DNA of 64,000 bases, from positions 49,898,015-49,962,014 of the forward strand of contig NC_060060.1 in assembly GCF_020283565.1 (NCBI RefSeq), given 5' to 3'. The position numbers and the translations under genes were made by a program. This stretch comes from Trifolium pratense (Eukaryota; Streptophyta; Magnoliopsida; Fabales; Fabaceae). The notes beneath the pieces are model-generated. The model worked only from the letters and a program-made list of their open reading frames with translations, did not search any database and was not told the origin of the DNA. Position 1 is the stretch's first letter, and every line of letters starts with the position of its first letter. Of the stretch, positions 12,901 to 24,600 are shown in pieces.

Positions 12901-13643
12901 ATGACCTGAAATATTTGTATGGGTATTTGCTTAACTCTCAGATGATGCAGAACTATGACCCCCAGGGAAAAAGGACTCCTGTAATGAGCTCAGCTCAGAA
13001 ACTTCTGAACTGCAAGCAGTTAGTAAAAAATTATAGTCCTGAGATGTTGCCAATTACAGATTTGTATAAAATACGCCTCTCATGTCAAGTGGAACTTATG
13101 GACGAATCTGAAAATCCCACAATTCCAACAGAACTGGTTGTCCTACCAATAAATGCAACAGTGTCTGACCTTAAAATCGAAGCAGCAAATGCTTTTCAAG
13201 ATGTATATCTCATGTTCAGAAGATTTGTAGTCGATGAGCTAGTTGGCTATAGCAGTGTAGATGATTCCACTCAGGTCAAGCTCTTGTTAGGATCAGCAGA
13301 AGCAGTTTGTGTCCGCGGAGAATGCATTGGAAAGAATGGATTGAGCATGTTTCGAATGGAACGGGGAATCGAGAGGTGGACTGTGGATTGCAGCTGTGGG
13401 GCTAAGGATGATGATGGGGAGAGAATGCTGGCTTGTGATAAATGTGGAGTGTGGCGGCATACTATATGTTCCGACATTCATGATATACAACCTGTTCCTA
13501 CTCATTTTATTTGTCTAAAATGCCAAAACTCTGACTTGAAACCTAAATCAGTTGGGAATTGCAAAGAAGAAACTCTGACTAACATTAGTGGTAGTAGCAG
13601 TTGCTTTAAAAAGGGGTTACCTGTGCCTTCTGATGTTCACTAA
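8377..13643 (+). CDS. PHD-finger protein, MMD1/MS1-like (At1g33420-type)
   Basis: Five exons join with correct GT-AG sites and phase: 8377-8695, 10085-10211, 11175-11390, 11541-12158 and 12812-13643, giving 703 residues. The protein is colinear with the plant family that includes MALE MEIOCYTE DEATH1 and MALE STERILITY1: an N-terminal block with SVYCDQCRVVGWSGHPVC and HKPCMCCGDILH (cysteine-rich), GRVNGREGG-type and DFWDRLCKTLGVR blocks, a long middle region, and a C-terminal C4HC3 PHD finger at about residues 620-666 (CSCGAKDDDGERMLACDKCGVWRHTIC to FICLKC). MMD1 and MS1 act in the nucleus in male meiosis or tapetum, and MMD1 reads methylated H3K4. From remembered sequence the best match is the uncharacterised paralogue At1g33420, so a meiotic role is only inferred. 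All PHD ligands are present. Introns carry a SINE and tandem repeats. No truncation is seen. Confidence 0.93.
9170..9285 (+). mobile_element. tRNA-derived SINE in intron 1 of the PHD gene
   Basis: An A-box-like TTAGCTCAATTGG is followed by GGGGCCGGGGTTGTAACCCCGG, a degenerate B box inside a T-arm-like hairpin, then GGTGGAATTTCTAG, GGTATG, TACTTGAC and an A-run. This is a common legume SINE-like family. A 3' remnant of the same family (GTCAGTATGCTACTTGAC plus A-run) follows at about 9385-9425. Confidence 0.6.
9286..9510 (+). repeat. Duplicated segment next to the SINE
   Basis: The block ACTAATTTCTTTTTGTTG through TTCCCTAGTAATTTTAAGATT occurs at about 9286-9366 and again at about 9425-9505, each directly after a SINE 3' end with an A-run. 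A duplication that carried the SINE tail with it explains the arrangement. It lies within intron 1. Confidence 0.7.
9962..9997. repeat. (ATT)n microsatellite
   Basis: Twelve trinucleotide units in intron 1 of the PHD gene, about 90 bp upstream of exon 2. Confidence 0.9.
12578..12722 (+). repeat. 80-bp tandem repeat in intron 4 of the PHD gene
   Basis: AATTGAGTAGTACT starts at 12578 and 12658. Within each unit the phrase (G)AG(T/C)AGTACTNTNTGGAAGATTAT occurs twice, so the array is four half-units of a 40-bp ancestor. It ends about 90 bp before the exon 5 acceptor. Confidence 0.75.
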
Positions 13644-13828
13644 GCGATGATTATATTTGTATATAAAATATATTATTTGCTTTTTGTTTCGGCCTGAATG
13701 AAGTTTGTATATAACAGAAAAGGCCTAATAGTTCGTAGGGCATGCCATGTTCACATTTCAGGTTCTGCCTTTGTTTATCATGTACATATTCAATTAACTT
13801 TTAGGAAAAATGTTTATTAATATGGGGG
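13644..13828 (+). other. 3' flank of the PHD gene
   Basis: The 185 bp between the stop codon and the copia element hold AT-rich 3' UTR-like sequence (TATATAAAATATATT soon after the stop). The last five bases, GGGGG (13824-13828), are the left copy of the copia target duplication. Confidence 0.5.
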
Positions 13829-14024
13829 TGTTATGAAATATAAGTAATAGTAATAATATATAAGTATAGAGGAGAGAAGAAGAGAAGAGAGAAAGAATAG
13901 AGATTGTATTATTCTCATCAAGGTGTATCTTTAAATGACAATACAAGTCCTATTTATAGGATAATATAATGAGCCAGTGGAATGAGCCAATGCTTAATGG
14001 ACATCCACCAAATTATTCATAACA
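13829..14024 (-). repeat. Copia 3' LTR (left)
   Basis: 196 bp, TG..CA ends, near-identical to the right LTR. It is the 3' LTR in element orientation because the polypurine tract adjoins it. Confidence 0.9.
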
Positions 14025-14035
14025 CTCCCCCTTGG
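14025..14035 (-). promoter_or_regulatory. Copia polypurine tract
   Basis: On the minus strand AAGGGGGAG abuts the left LTR, as expected for the plus-strand priming site of a retrotransposon. Confidence 0.8.
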
Positions 14036-15148
14036 ATGTCCATCGAGGATATGCCTCGTTAAAACCTTACTAGAGAAAACCCATTGGGAAAAAATCCTAG
14101 TGAAGGAAAAAGAGTACATCATCCTTTGTGTGTGAACTGCCTCATTAAAAACCTTACCAGGAAAAACCCAGTGGGACAAAACCATGGTTAAGGGAAAAAG
14201 AGTGCAGAACATATTTATATCTCCCCCTCATAAAGACAATTATATATGAGACGAAGAAAATCAAATAATCTTATGTAATTGTAGTAGTTGCTCAAAAGTT
14301 TTACTTGAAGCTGACTTTGTAGAAAGACATGTCTTATCTTCTTTATCATATAATCTTCTCCAAATATGTAGTTTGTGCGACATTATTTTCATGTTGAATC
14401 GTTGCAAGAACCCTTTAGAAGAAAACTCACAAATTCTTGTATCTGATGAATGACACACTTCAACCAAATCACATTCTTGATTTATCTTCTATACTCCTCA
14501 ACTTTCCTGTCATTTTTTTCTTCATGATATTGTTATTGTCGTTTGTTTCATAGATCTCCATGAGTAATTGTACTTCTTCATGTGAACATATAGTTTGTTT
14601 GTGATCTATACCTTTACGAGGATTAAACAAATTACCTGCATATCTAAAATAACAAAATATATATACTTGATGATATATTGACAACAAATAATAGGTCCAT
14701 AATATATTTGGCCCCAATTGAACTAAAATGTGGTACTTCATGACCAATTAGTTCTTCATCATTTACTCGAACTCTAAAATATTCTTCAAATACTTATTTT
14801 GTAAGAAATGACAATATTTTAAACTCTCAAGGAGTGTCTTGATGATATTTTTATCATCAACATAGATATATATAAAAAAAAATCCATTGCCAAATATTTT
14901 CTTAAAATGAACAAATTGTCATTTTTCATATTTCTCACTTGGAAATATTCAACAAGAATATTATACAACATGCATATATATTGCTCGAGTATATAAGGAG
15001 ACTTATTCATGTTTATTAAGTCACCTTTCCAATAGTTTGATATATGTGCCTAACGAAAATTAAATCCTTTTGGGATTTTCATATAATTATCAAGTGAGAT
15101 GATTTTCATGTAATCATCATTATTACGTGAGTCATTCAAATACATATA

Positions 15149-15425
15149 CTCCCTCCGGTCCTTTTTATAAGAAACACTTTGGAATTTTTATCTGGTCCTT
15201 TTTATAAGAAACACTTTGACACAATTCCATTTGTACCCTTATTAAATACAATCAAATAATTCATTATAATGCTAGTGCATTAATTAGAGAGACTTATTTC
15301 CCATGCTAGTCAAAGGTTAGTTTTGGAATATAACATAAAATGTTAGAATCATTAATGAGAAAATTTATCTTCCTTGGTCTGTGTGATTTTGTCAAAGTGT
15401 TTCTTATAATAAGGACCGGAGGGAG
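15149..15425. mobile_element. Stowaway MITE nested in the copia element
   Basis: Inverted ends CTCCCTCCGGTCC..GGACCGGAGGGAG with TA on both sides (15147-15148 and 15426-15427). The left terminal block TTTTTATAAGAAACACTTT occurs twice in tandem, a small internal duplication of the end. Confidence 0.92.
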
Positions 15426-16129
15426 TACTAAACTTAATCAATTATAAAGAAGTTCTGAATTCACTTCAGGTGAATATGCCTCTTGAAAATTAATGATAGA
15501 CGTTTATCATTATTCTTTAATAATGAGTCAAACTTTAAATATTTATATATTTTCTTTTCTCAAATAGTTTGAAATGTATGTCTCGTGGAAATTAAATCCT
15601 TCAAGGAGTTTTATATAATTCACACTAACAAGTGAGCCATACAAATATATCGTGACACATTTTTCAAATAAATTGAATTTTTCATGTGTTAATAAACTTA
15701 ATCAAGTAAGACTTAATCAAGTAAGAGAATGATTTTGATTTCACTTCAGGTGAATATTTCTCTTCACATTCAATGACAAACTTTTACCAATATGCTTGAA
15801 TAAAAAAATCAAGCTTTTAATGTTTGTATGTCAACATTTTCTATTCACACGAAAATTAATTCGTATCTATCATGTTTTACATCTTCAGGTGTATGGACTG
15901 CTGGTCCAAAAATCTTCACTTTGCAAAGTGACTTTAATTACATAGCAATTGCGTTTTCATTTAGACAATCATTGTCTATAATTCTCAATAGAATTTATTT
16001 CATGATCCTCATTAACTCTTTTCACAAATAACGCTATATTATATATAAAAATATCATCAACGTTGACTTCTTTTCGGTTCCATCATATTCCATTCATGAC
16101 ATAATTTTCATTCATGACATAATTCGTCA

Positions 16130-16740
16130 AGATCTCTTTATTATCATAAATTTCAGGTACCTGAGAAGTTCTTCTGGAACTTAAAACTCAATTATGTCAA
16201 ATATTCTTTTGAAGTTTTCATATCCTCACTTGGGTCATCTTTCTTTTTAGCTCCTTTTCTTATTTGAGGATTTTTATCGTTGGAACCAACTGATCTACCA
16301 CACTTCAGGGTGGTTAATACTGATTTGCAATATAAGATTGTCCAACAGGGACATCCATTTTGTTTGGAGCATTAGCAGCTAATAGTTGATTTCATAAATT
16401 TTGCAAATGATTTATATTTTGAACATTTGATTCAAACTATGAGGATCAATGTGAGATAATAACATTAATTTATTTCAAGTGATTCATTTCAACTTCTGGT
16501 TCATATTTTTCAGCTGCTTATTCTCCCCCCTAATATTGGGAAAATTAATTCATCACTTGAAAATCAGCCTACATGACTGTAAATAATTCTCCAATTTTTG
16601 GCTCAAGATGATTTATAATAGATGGAGATTCATATCAAATACATTTTCCCAATATTCTTTAAGAACCGTTTAAATGCATTCTATTGGAGCAATTGCACAT
16701 ACACAACACATCCAAAAATGCTTATATGGGAATCATGTTT
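16130..16740 (-). pseudogene. Copia polyprotein relic (integrase end and linker)
   Basis: Minus-strand reading gives SIFGCVVYV, then after stops YESPSIINHLEPKIGELFT, then NAPNKMDVPVGQ, and downstream RPVGSNDKNP. These follow the order of the integrase C-terminus and the linker before reverse transcriptase in plant Ty1-copia polyproteins. Several stops and frame changes interrupt it. Two of the CTTCNGG hairpins fall inside these recognisable codons. Confidence 0.75.
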
Positions 16741-19700
16741 ATAAACAAAGTTCAAATTGTAAATTAGGAGAGAACTTATAATAACTTGTTGGCTTGATAC
16801 GAATTAGTATCTCAATATACATGTTTGAATGTTCCCAAAATATAAATTAGAAGTTATGATCTCATAAGTATCAGTCATGTGCTTACTTTAGACGTCTAAA
16901 GAATGGATCTTCTAGTCCATTTTTGTATAATCATATTCTATTTGATATCGATTTCAATTGACATACGATACTTATCAAATATTTTCTAAGAATTTAGAAA
17001 ATGAGATCTTAGCAAAACTATTTGAGGAAACAAACTCACAAACTTCTGGTTGTGAGTAAACATGCATGTGACCAATTTAGTTGATGCATCAATTCAAGTC
17101 ACAAAGTGTTTAAATGATTCATATTCTCAAATTATCAATTTCTTTTGGGAGCTAGTAACACATAAAAATTATTGGAATGAAGGAACTTCAGGCCCTTCAA
17201 TACATATCTATAGATTTTTTATTTTCGCATCATAATAAATCCGGGATGACCCAACCGGTATTGCCAACAATAAATTTAATATGATTTGTAAACTTCTGGT
17301 TTACAATAATTTGTACTTCAATTGCACTATTATATATAAAAGTGTAGTATAAACTTCTGGTTTATAACTTTTTCATTACACTTAATTTATCCAAAATATG
17401 TGTGGTAATATATAGAGATATTCAACATCTCTTCATTTCTTGTTTCCATATTGATATTCATATATGAATGACAAGAAGATTAATACTTATGCAATCAATT
17501 GTTCTGCAAATCAACATCTCCCTTATTATTGGGCTGAATTATTACTATTGTCATTTATGTCCGTTTAAAAACGTTTCATCATATTAGCGAGTGAATGCCC
17601 TTACCAATCATTTGTACATTTATATAAATGAGATCCAAGCAAACTTCAGGTTGCCACTCGAATTCTTCCTTGCAAATGGAGCCAATAAACTTTGATGACT
17701 TTACAAGTCATCTCAAATAGCCACAAATCAACGGCAAACCAATATATAATAATAATAATAAAAAAAAATCTAATAATAAATCAATGCAAGGATAATTTAA
17801 TACTCAATTATCTTAATAGTTCCTCAAAATAATAATTTCAATAACAATTTGCAAGTGAATATTCAAATAACAACATGACAATATAAAATTTACAAAATAT
17901 TTACAAATATTCACATAAATAACATTTGGTGTAAAAATTATCGTAAAAAAAACATTTGGTGTAATAATTAACAAAATTGAGCCTAAAATAAATTTCCAAA
18001 TAGAACACTTTAACAAAATAATTAACATTAGTGTTACACCTTTTAAAGTAAAAGAGAGTTTCTCATATAATATTTTAGGCTCAAATCGTGAGATTATATA
18101 GTTTAAAATTATATATGATTCTCAATTCTCACATTCAATCAACACTAAATATTTAAAAATTTCACAAAATAAATTCAAATCCCATCAACCAAGGATATGA
18201 TATTAATATTAAACAAATATTCTTGAATTGAATATATATATATATAAAAAATATTCTAGGTATAAATTATAATTAAATTTATTTCCAAAAGAAAAAAGAT
18301 ATGATTAAGGTATGAATTATAATTTTATTTCCAAAAGAAAAAAATATCAATTAAATTGATTTATTATGGAAGAAAAATATTTTCTTAATAAGACACAATT
18401 CATACTTTAAGCATTGTAGTAGCTGAATTAATTCATAATAACACAGAGTACAAAGTTATCGTATAAAATAAATGAATAAAGTATTAAGTCATGCACACCT
18501 TTTATTTTAGTAACATTCAAACTTAGTATATGAAAATAACAGGAAACATCACAATTGTCAAAAATAATTTAAATAAATAATCCCTTAATTCATGATTTAA
18601 AAGGTCAAGTTGATTTCATCTTGCAAAAATCCCAAAAGTAATAGGTAGTATCACCTGACAAATTGTGGGACTAATAGAAATCACAAAAGAAATTAAACGA
18701 TATGATATTTCAATTGATATTTGAAAATTTGTCAAATCAACTAGTTTTATTTTCAAAACAAATCATTTAATTTCAAATGAATCAATCATAATACTTCCTT
18801 AACCGATAATGTAATAAATTGAAAACAATAAAAGAAAGAAATAAAAGGCATTCAATTATTTTCAATGAGATTGATTGACCAAATTAACATATGAATGACA
18901 TTTTTTTTTACGGTACATATGAATGACATATGAATGTATTAGTAGTGTACTAAATTATTGAATTCTTCTGGAATTCACACGGAATAATCTTGAGTTCTTC
19001 ATGAACTACCCTTTTGAATTCTTAGGAATTCATAGAGAATAATATGAGTTCTTCAGGAACTATGCTTTTGAATTCTTCAGGAATTGACATAGAATAATGT
19101 TGAGTTCTTCAAGAACTATGCTTTTGAATTCTTCGGGAATTCATAAATTAAATCTGTAAGGCCGTAAAAACGGTGCGATTCATGCTACATGCTTTTGTGA
19201 AATTTACTTAGCAATTGAATTTTACAATTTTATCCATTGAGTTCTTCAGGAACTATATAATAAATCACTATCAATTTACAATCCTTCAAGGATGTATGAA
19301 TATTGAATTCATCTAGAATTCATTGAAGAGAAAAAGAAGTTGTTTTATTAGATCTTCAGGAACTATATAACACATAAAAATATTTTTGATGTGCAATCCA
19401 TTAGGGATGCATGGTGATAAATGGTGATATTTCGTAAGTTCTTCAGGAACAAAATTAATTTTTTTCTAAGTTCTTCGGGAACTAAGATTATGAATTCTTC
19501 GGGAATTCATGTATTAAATGTCTAAGTTCTTCAGGAACTAAGAATAGGTTCTTTAGGAACCAAGATTATGAATTCTTCGGGAATTCATGTATTAACTTTC
19601 TAGGTTCTTCAGGAACCAAGATTATGAATTCTTAAATATGTTTATGTTCTTTTGGATGATCGAAGTGTCGATGTTTCACCATACAAGTGTCGGTCACGAA

Positions 19701-20027
19701 GCATAATGATGCTTCACCAGACTATTGTCGGTCACGAAACTCAAACAATATCAAACATCCAAGATACATATTATAAATAAATAAATAGTTGATCAACATT
19801 TTATGTAATATTAATGATCAAAGTGTTATGCTTCACCATATAAATGTCGGATATCACGAAGCGTAAACAACATTGAATCAATTAAATACATAAAGAAATG
19901 ATGCTTATTTATTTATTTAATTTTAATTATTATTATTTGATCTTTATAAGTATACAAGGTTCAAACGATTCATAATCATATAATAATCAAAAATAAAAAC
20001 TACTTGTGATTTCATAGAATAAGAATT

Positions 20028-20064
20028 GCGTACCTCAGTTGGTTAGAGCATCGTGCTGATAACG
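20028..20064 (-). promoter_or_regulatory. Copia primer-binding site matching a tRNA-Ile 5' half
   Basis: Directly inside the right (5') LTR the plus strand reads CTCAGTTGGTTAGAGC then ATCGTGCTGATAACG, which is the D-arm and anticodon arm of a tRNA-Ile-like molecule (loop CTGATAA). The element RNA would therefore pair with the interior of a tRNA, not with its 3' CCA end. It is not an intact tRNA gene: the 3' half is replaced by the LTR. Confidence 0.75.
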
Positions 20065-20261
20065 TGTTATTGAAATATAAGTAATAGTAATAATATATAA
20101 GTATAGAGGAGAGAAGAAGAGAAGAGAGAAAGAATAGAGATTGTATTATTCTCATCAAGGTGTATCTTTACATGACAATACAAGTCCTATTTATAGGACA
20201 ATATAATGAGACAGTGGAATGGGCCAATGCTTAATGGACATCCACCAAATTATTCATAACA
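20065..20261 (-). repeat. Copia 5' LTR (right)
   Basis: 197 bp with TG..CA ends, followed by the right GGGGG target duplication at 20262-20266. The primer-binding site is on its left, so it is the 5' LTR of the minus-strand element. Confidence 0.9.
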
Positions 20262-20266
20262 GGGGG

Positions 20267-21298
20267 AACTTTTCACATGCTCCAAGATCATACTTCCAGG
20301 CGAAATATATCGTTTGGAAGTCCGATTATAAGTAAACATGTATTATTTTTAGAATTATGGTAGGTGATAAAAGTTACTCACATTAATTCGGATTACCATT
20401 TCAAGCCACACGACTGGGCACCATATCTTTATCAGGGCTGGCATTGGCCAATTTATCAAGGGATCTGTTTTTATTTCCCATAGTTTTCTAAAAATCACAC
20501 CTGATCGGAAGTACATTTTTTGATGGGTAAATCCGGATAGAACTGTGTTTTTTCTCATGGGTGCAGTTTTTTCTAAGAAACTAAGGGAGGAACAAAAGTA
20601 GTTCTCATTTATTTACAGACAAATAATTTGCTAGTTCAGCCTCAGCTGAGTATTTCAAAAAAATTTAAAAAGATTATATTTTCAATACCTTTTAAATTTA
20701 AAACTAATTTTAGAACCTTAATGTTTTTAGTATTTAGGGATTTAGTTATAAAAGTTTATAATAATAATAATAATAAAGTCTTGATTTGAAATGCCAAATA
20801 TTACTGAACAATGAATATCCTTCATTGTAATCCTTCATTGCTATCTTCACTCCAATCAAAATAGTACCAGTTAAAAAGTACATAAGATAACATAGTTTAA
20901 TGCATACCCATTTTAATTTGCAAGCAGAAGTTCAATAATTCTACCTGTACATTTTAGAAGTTTCGTGGCACCTCATGTGCAGACATCTGAGATTGTCAAA
21001 AAGAGAAAGAAAAAAATGCTTAAATGTTAAACAATATGCAAAAGCAATCAAGTACAAACATGTTTAGTCTTGACCTCTAAAGATAATGGAATGCACAACT
21101 TGGTCCTTTCAAGTCTTCCATCTGGTACAAAAGTTCACTTTCTAATACATGAGAGGTATAATTCCGATGTCCAGTTATTTTTATTTTTGTTTCCGGTATG
21201 TCACTTTACTGGAGGTAATTTTGTTTGACGGTCAGACACTAAATGCAGACACCTCATCAGGACAATTTTGTTTGATTCCACGTTTATTTTCAAGTGTA
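20267..21298. other. Interval between copia element and MITE
   Basis: No gene is recognised. A minus-strand 67-codon frame at 20355-20558 has no family resemblance. A short (TAA)n run lies at about 20758-20776. The right part is probably 3' flank of the CCB2-like gene. Confidence 0.4.
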
Positions 21299-21442
21299 CT
21301 CCCTCTGGCCTTATTTATAAGCAAAAGTTATTTTTTAGATTCATTGAATAACCAATGTATCTAGCTTAAATATAGGCTAGATATATCAGTTGTTCAATGA
21401 ATCTAAAAAGTAATTTTTGCTTATAAATAAGGCCGGAGGGAG
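21299..21442. mobile_element. Short Stowaway MITE
   Basis: 144 bp with ends CTCCCTCTGGCC..GGCCGGAGGGAG and TA on both sides. Almost the whole length is one inverted repeat (TTATTTATAAGCAAAA and TAGATTCATTGAA on both arms). It lies about 230 bp downstream of the CCB2-like stop codon, possibly in the 3' UTR. Confidence 0.92.
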
Positions 21443-21669
21443 TATCTTCTGGTCGTTACTCATCAGGTCAATTGGCTGCATAATTACACCTACAAGCATG
21501 ATATAAAAAATGTGTAGTATCACAAGCTTGATACCATTCTGCTTCTATTACTGCTACTTTCCTTTTGTTACCACTTTATCATCCATGCAGAAGATACTCT
21601 ATTTTATCTCTTCAATCTACTTGTACAAAATTGAATCGAAGTTTGGCTTGAACTTGAGGGAAATCCTAA

Positions 21670-24600
21670 TCAGCCTGTAAACAAACATCGCAGAGATTTG
21701 AAAGGGAAACACGAAAGGTTAGTAAGAGATTAAGAGTACTTAACATCTTGTAGCCTTTTGTTATATATGTTGATAACAGAAAAATGAGTAACAAAAGAGA
21801 ATAAAGAGTAACATGGACTAGGAGCACACATCTAAACATAATCTCTAAAATCATTAAAAATATAACTATGCACCAATGTATTAAAAATCCTGCTAAATAT
21901 ATCCCAAAAATTCATGTAAATCCATGTAAAAGATGCTAGATTTGGTTTAAAAAGAAATGCCAAATTTTCAAATATGAGACCCGTCTTCCGTTGATTTGAA
22001 ACAGTTAATTCCTCAATGTGTTTATTTATGCTAATCAATATACTTTTGGTATTAACCCTCTGGTTCCTAGGGAAAGGGGGCCCTGTAATGTAAGAGTTCG
22101 GTCACGAGGTAAGTAAAATTTGGCTAAGAATTGTTCCCACCAGGAATCGAACTCGGGTTCTCCCGAACGATTCGTCCTAAGCTAATCAATATATAGTGTA
22201 CAACTAAAATCCCATGATGATAGGGATACAATTATTTGAATCTATCCTATTTACAACAGAACATTCACTGAATATCATAACAGAATTTCAAATATCTCAA
22301 CAGAAACATAAAAATGAAAAACCATTCAGTTAATAATAATATAGGCCTCAAATGGAATTCAGACTTGCTTGACTAATACTCGTGCATTTCCTTTTTAAAT
22401 GTCGCTTTTGTAGAAAACATTTGTTCATATTTTCTACTTTTAACGCAATTTTAACTATTGTTTTGTCAATAATATCCTTAACTATTTTTTGGATACACTA
22501 TCCTTAACTATTTATTACAGAGAGGGAAATAGGTTTAGTGGGATAATAAATAGTTAAGAGTAGTGAAGGAAACAGAAAGATAATCTCATCAAAAGTAACA
22601 AAACTTATTGATTTTCTTGATATGTGAAAATAATCGTAAAATGACAACTAAAAAGGAACGGAAGTAGTAAAAGCATTAAGTGTAAATTCATCTACAAATG
22701 TATAAACACGATAATGCTATTACCTCTAAGCTTGTTGGCAACAGCTGCAATCCAAGCTCTGTCTTTAATGCTAAATGCATACCTCACAGTCGAGACTAGC
22801 AGAATAAATCCAACCGGTTTTTGCGAATCAGTAGCTGTCTCAATAGAAACTTGTAATATAGGTTGCACCAAAAGTGAGCGAGTCCCTTTAGGTACCAGAT
22901 CCTCAAATTCAGAATCTGAAACATTCATCAAAATTCTAGATTATTTGATTTGAATATATTATTACTATTATTATGACTATCATCATTACCTGCATCTTGT
23001 GGAAAATATAGGGTGTCCTTCAAATCATTGAGGCCTGCATTTTCAATTTTGTTCCTAAACTGTCCAAGAAGAATTTCTTTCGACGAATCCTCGATTACGT
23101 TCCAGTAGCCCCTTGCACATATTTCTCCTTGAATAAAAATGAGCTGATAACATTGGAATTGTTCAAGAGTAAGGTAAATGAATAAAAGCTAAAGAGCAGA
23201 AAAGTAGATTGAAAGATTCAGAGAATAAATAGTAGTACTGAATAGCACTGAGAAATGAACATAGTTTGATGTATATATTAACACGATAAACTCTAACCTT
23301 TAACTATAATGAAAGTAACCATCTAACTATATCGCTAACTATTAACCTATGAAGCACTAACACAAACACAGAGATTGGACATGAAACTGACATGTTGACA
23401 CCGGCAATAATTTGAGAAAATGAAATATTTGAATACAGCTACATGTGTCGGTGTCGAACACACCTTTGATATGAAGTGTCGGTGCTACATAACTATAGTA
23501 ACTATTTTCACCAATCCTAACAAGAACAGCGTCTGCCAGCACAGAAAACTGAGTAATGCATGTCCACTAACAGAAATCACAAGTTTTACAATGATTACTT
23601 TTGAAAATTTTACACTTTGAAACATTAATTTCAAATTTTGATCCTAAACATACATATTTCATGTCAATACAGCAAATACTACTTTATAATAACATCGTAC
23701 TGTCCATATGATTTTTCCTTCTTTTCTTGTTTTACGAGCAAAATATATAATGTCCAAGCCATTATAAACTAATAATGATAATCTATGCTACTGACCGCAG
23801 CTATGGCATTTGTATTACGCAGCAAAATATATGATGTCCAAGCTAGGTCCTCTTTCAGACCGTCCGCTATATCGGTTGACATGACGAATATTTGTTGTGT
23901 TCCATCTGGTAGAGTTGCTTGATCCACTGGTTGAGCACCCTAACAAATTTCCAAACATGGTAACGATTCAATATCATACGTGAAAAACTTTATATTCGAG
24001 TTTCGTATACTAGAAGCAAGAAATTAGGTTATGTTTAGATTGACTTAGAAAAAACTTATTTGGGCTTATCTACTAGAGTAAACACTTGCGTTAGCGTTTG
24101 AGACAAGTTATAGAAATATTTAATGACATGTTCAAAAGCTGTTTTCTGCTTATATGGAAACAATTTAAGCACATTTTCTTTTTAATTATAAAAAAATAAC
24201 TTATATATGAGTGCTTATTCAATAAGCACTGATTTAAGCTGTTTTCCAAATGCATTTGATTATGACAAAGTCGTATTGAAACTAGAAAACTTATTGATGT
24301 TATGGAAGCTCCATATATATGATATATCTATAAAGTCTTAATGAATTTATTCAAATTATTCAAGCCGAAAGCAATGTAACTATACGTCGATAAAGTTACC
24401 TTAAGAAATTTACCAAGGTATGGCAGCACAATAGAGAAGGAAGCCAAAGAAAGACCCAAAACCTCTGTTCTCTACATATAACAGAAAAAACACAGCAATT
24501 GAATATCATCACAGAAAAATAAAGGTTAAATATGGTTTTTACTATCGCAAATTAAATTTTATAGTAAATACTCAAATTAGTCCCAACAAAAAATATCAAG

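Larger units (their letters stand above)
14730..19620. repeat. Field of short hairpins with constant CTTCNGG loop
   Basis: At least twenty perfect or near-perfect stem-loops share the centre C-TTCNG-G but have different arms. Examples (arm / arm, coordinates): ATTCAC/GTGAAT 15459-15475; AAGTTC/GAACTT 16166-16182; ACCAC/GTGGT 16297-16314; CTCACAA/TTGTGAG 17035-17056; TTGTAAAC/GTTTACAA 17286-17306; TATAAAC/GTTTATA 17348-17366; TGAATTC/GAATTCA 18959-18977; ATGAATTC/GAATTCAT 19490-19510 and 19568-19588; AGTTC/GAACT 19525-19539; GGTTC/GAACC 19603-19617. They run from the pol relic into the 5' leader region of the element. Confidence 0.85.
13829..20261 (-). mobile_element. Decayed Ty1-copia LTR retrotransposon
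   Basis: The LTRs are 13829-14024 and 20065-20261, each bounded by TG..CA (TGTTAT..ATAACA) and bracketed by GGGGG (13824-13828 and 20262-20266). Orientation is minus: the primer site sits beside the right LTR and a polypurine tract beside the left one. Relics of pol read on the minus strand in copia order, with the integrase end near 16.7 kb and its downstream linker near 16.2 kb. No long frame survives. A Stowaway MITE is nested at 15149-15425. Much of the interior carries short hairpins. The LTRs differ at a handful of sites (for example GAGCCAG against GACAG contexts), so the insertion is older than the Ogre copy. Confidence 0.9.

Noticed and set aside
20037..20064. Possible tRNA-Ile gene
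   Set aside because: Only the 5' half is present and the 3' half is the copia LTR; it fits a primer-binding site instead.
20355..20558. 67-codon minus-strand frame after the copia element
   Set aside because: No recognisable family, no splice partners, and ordinary intergenic composition.
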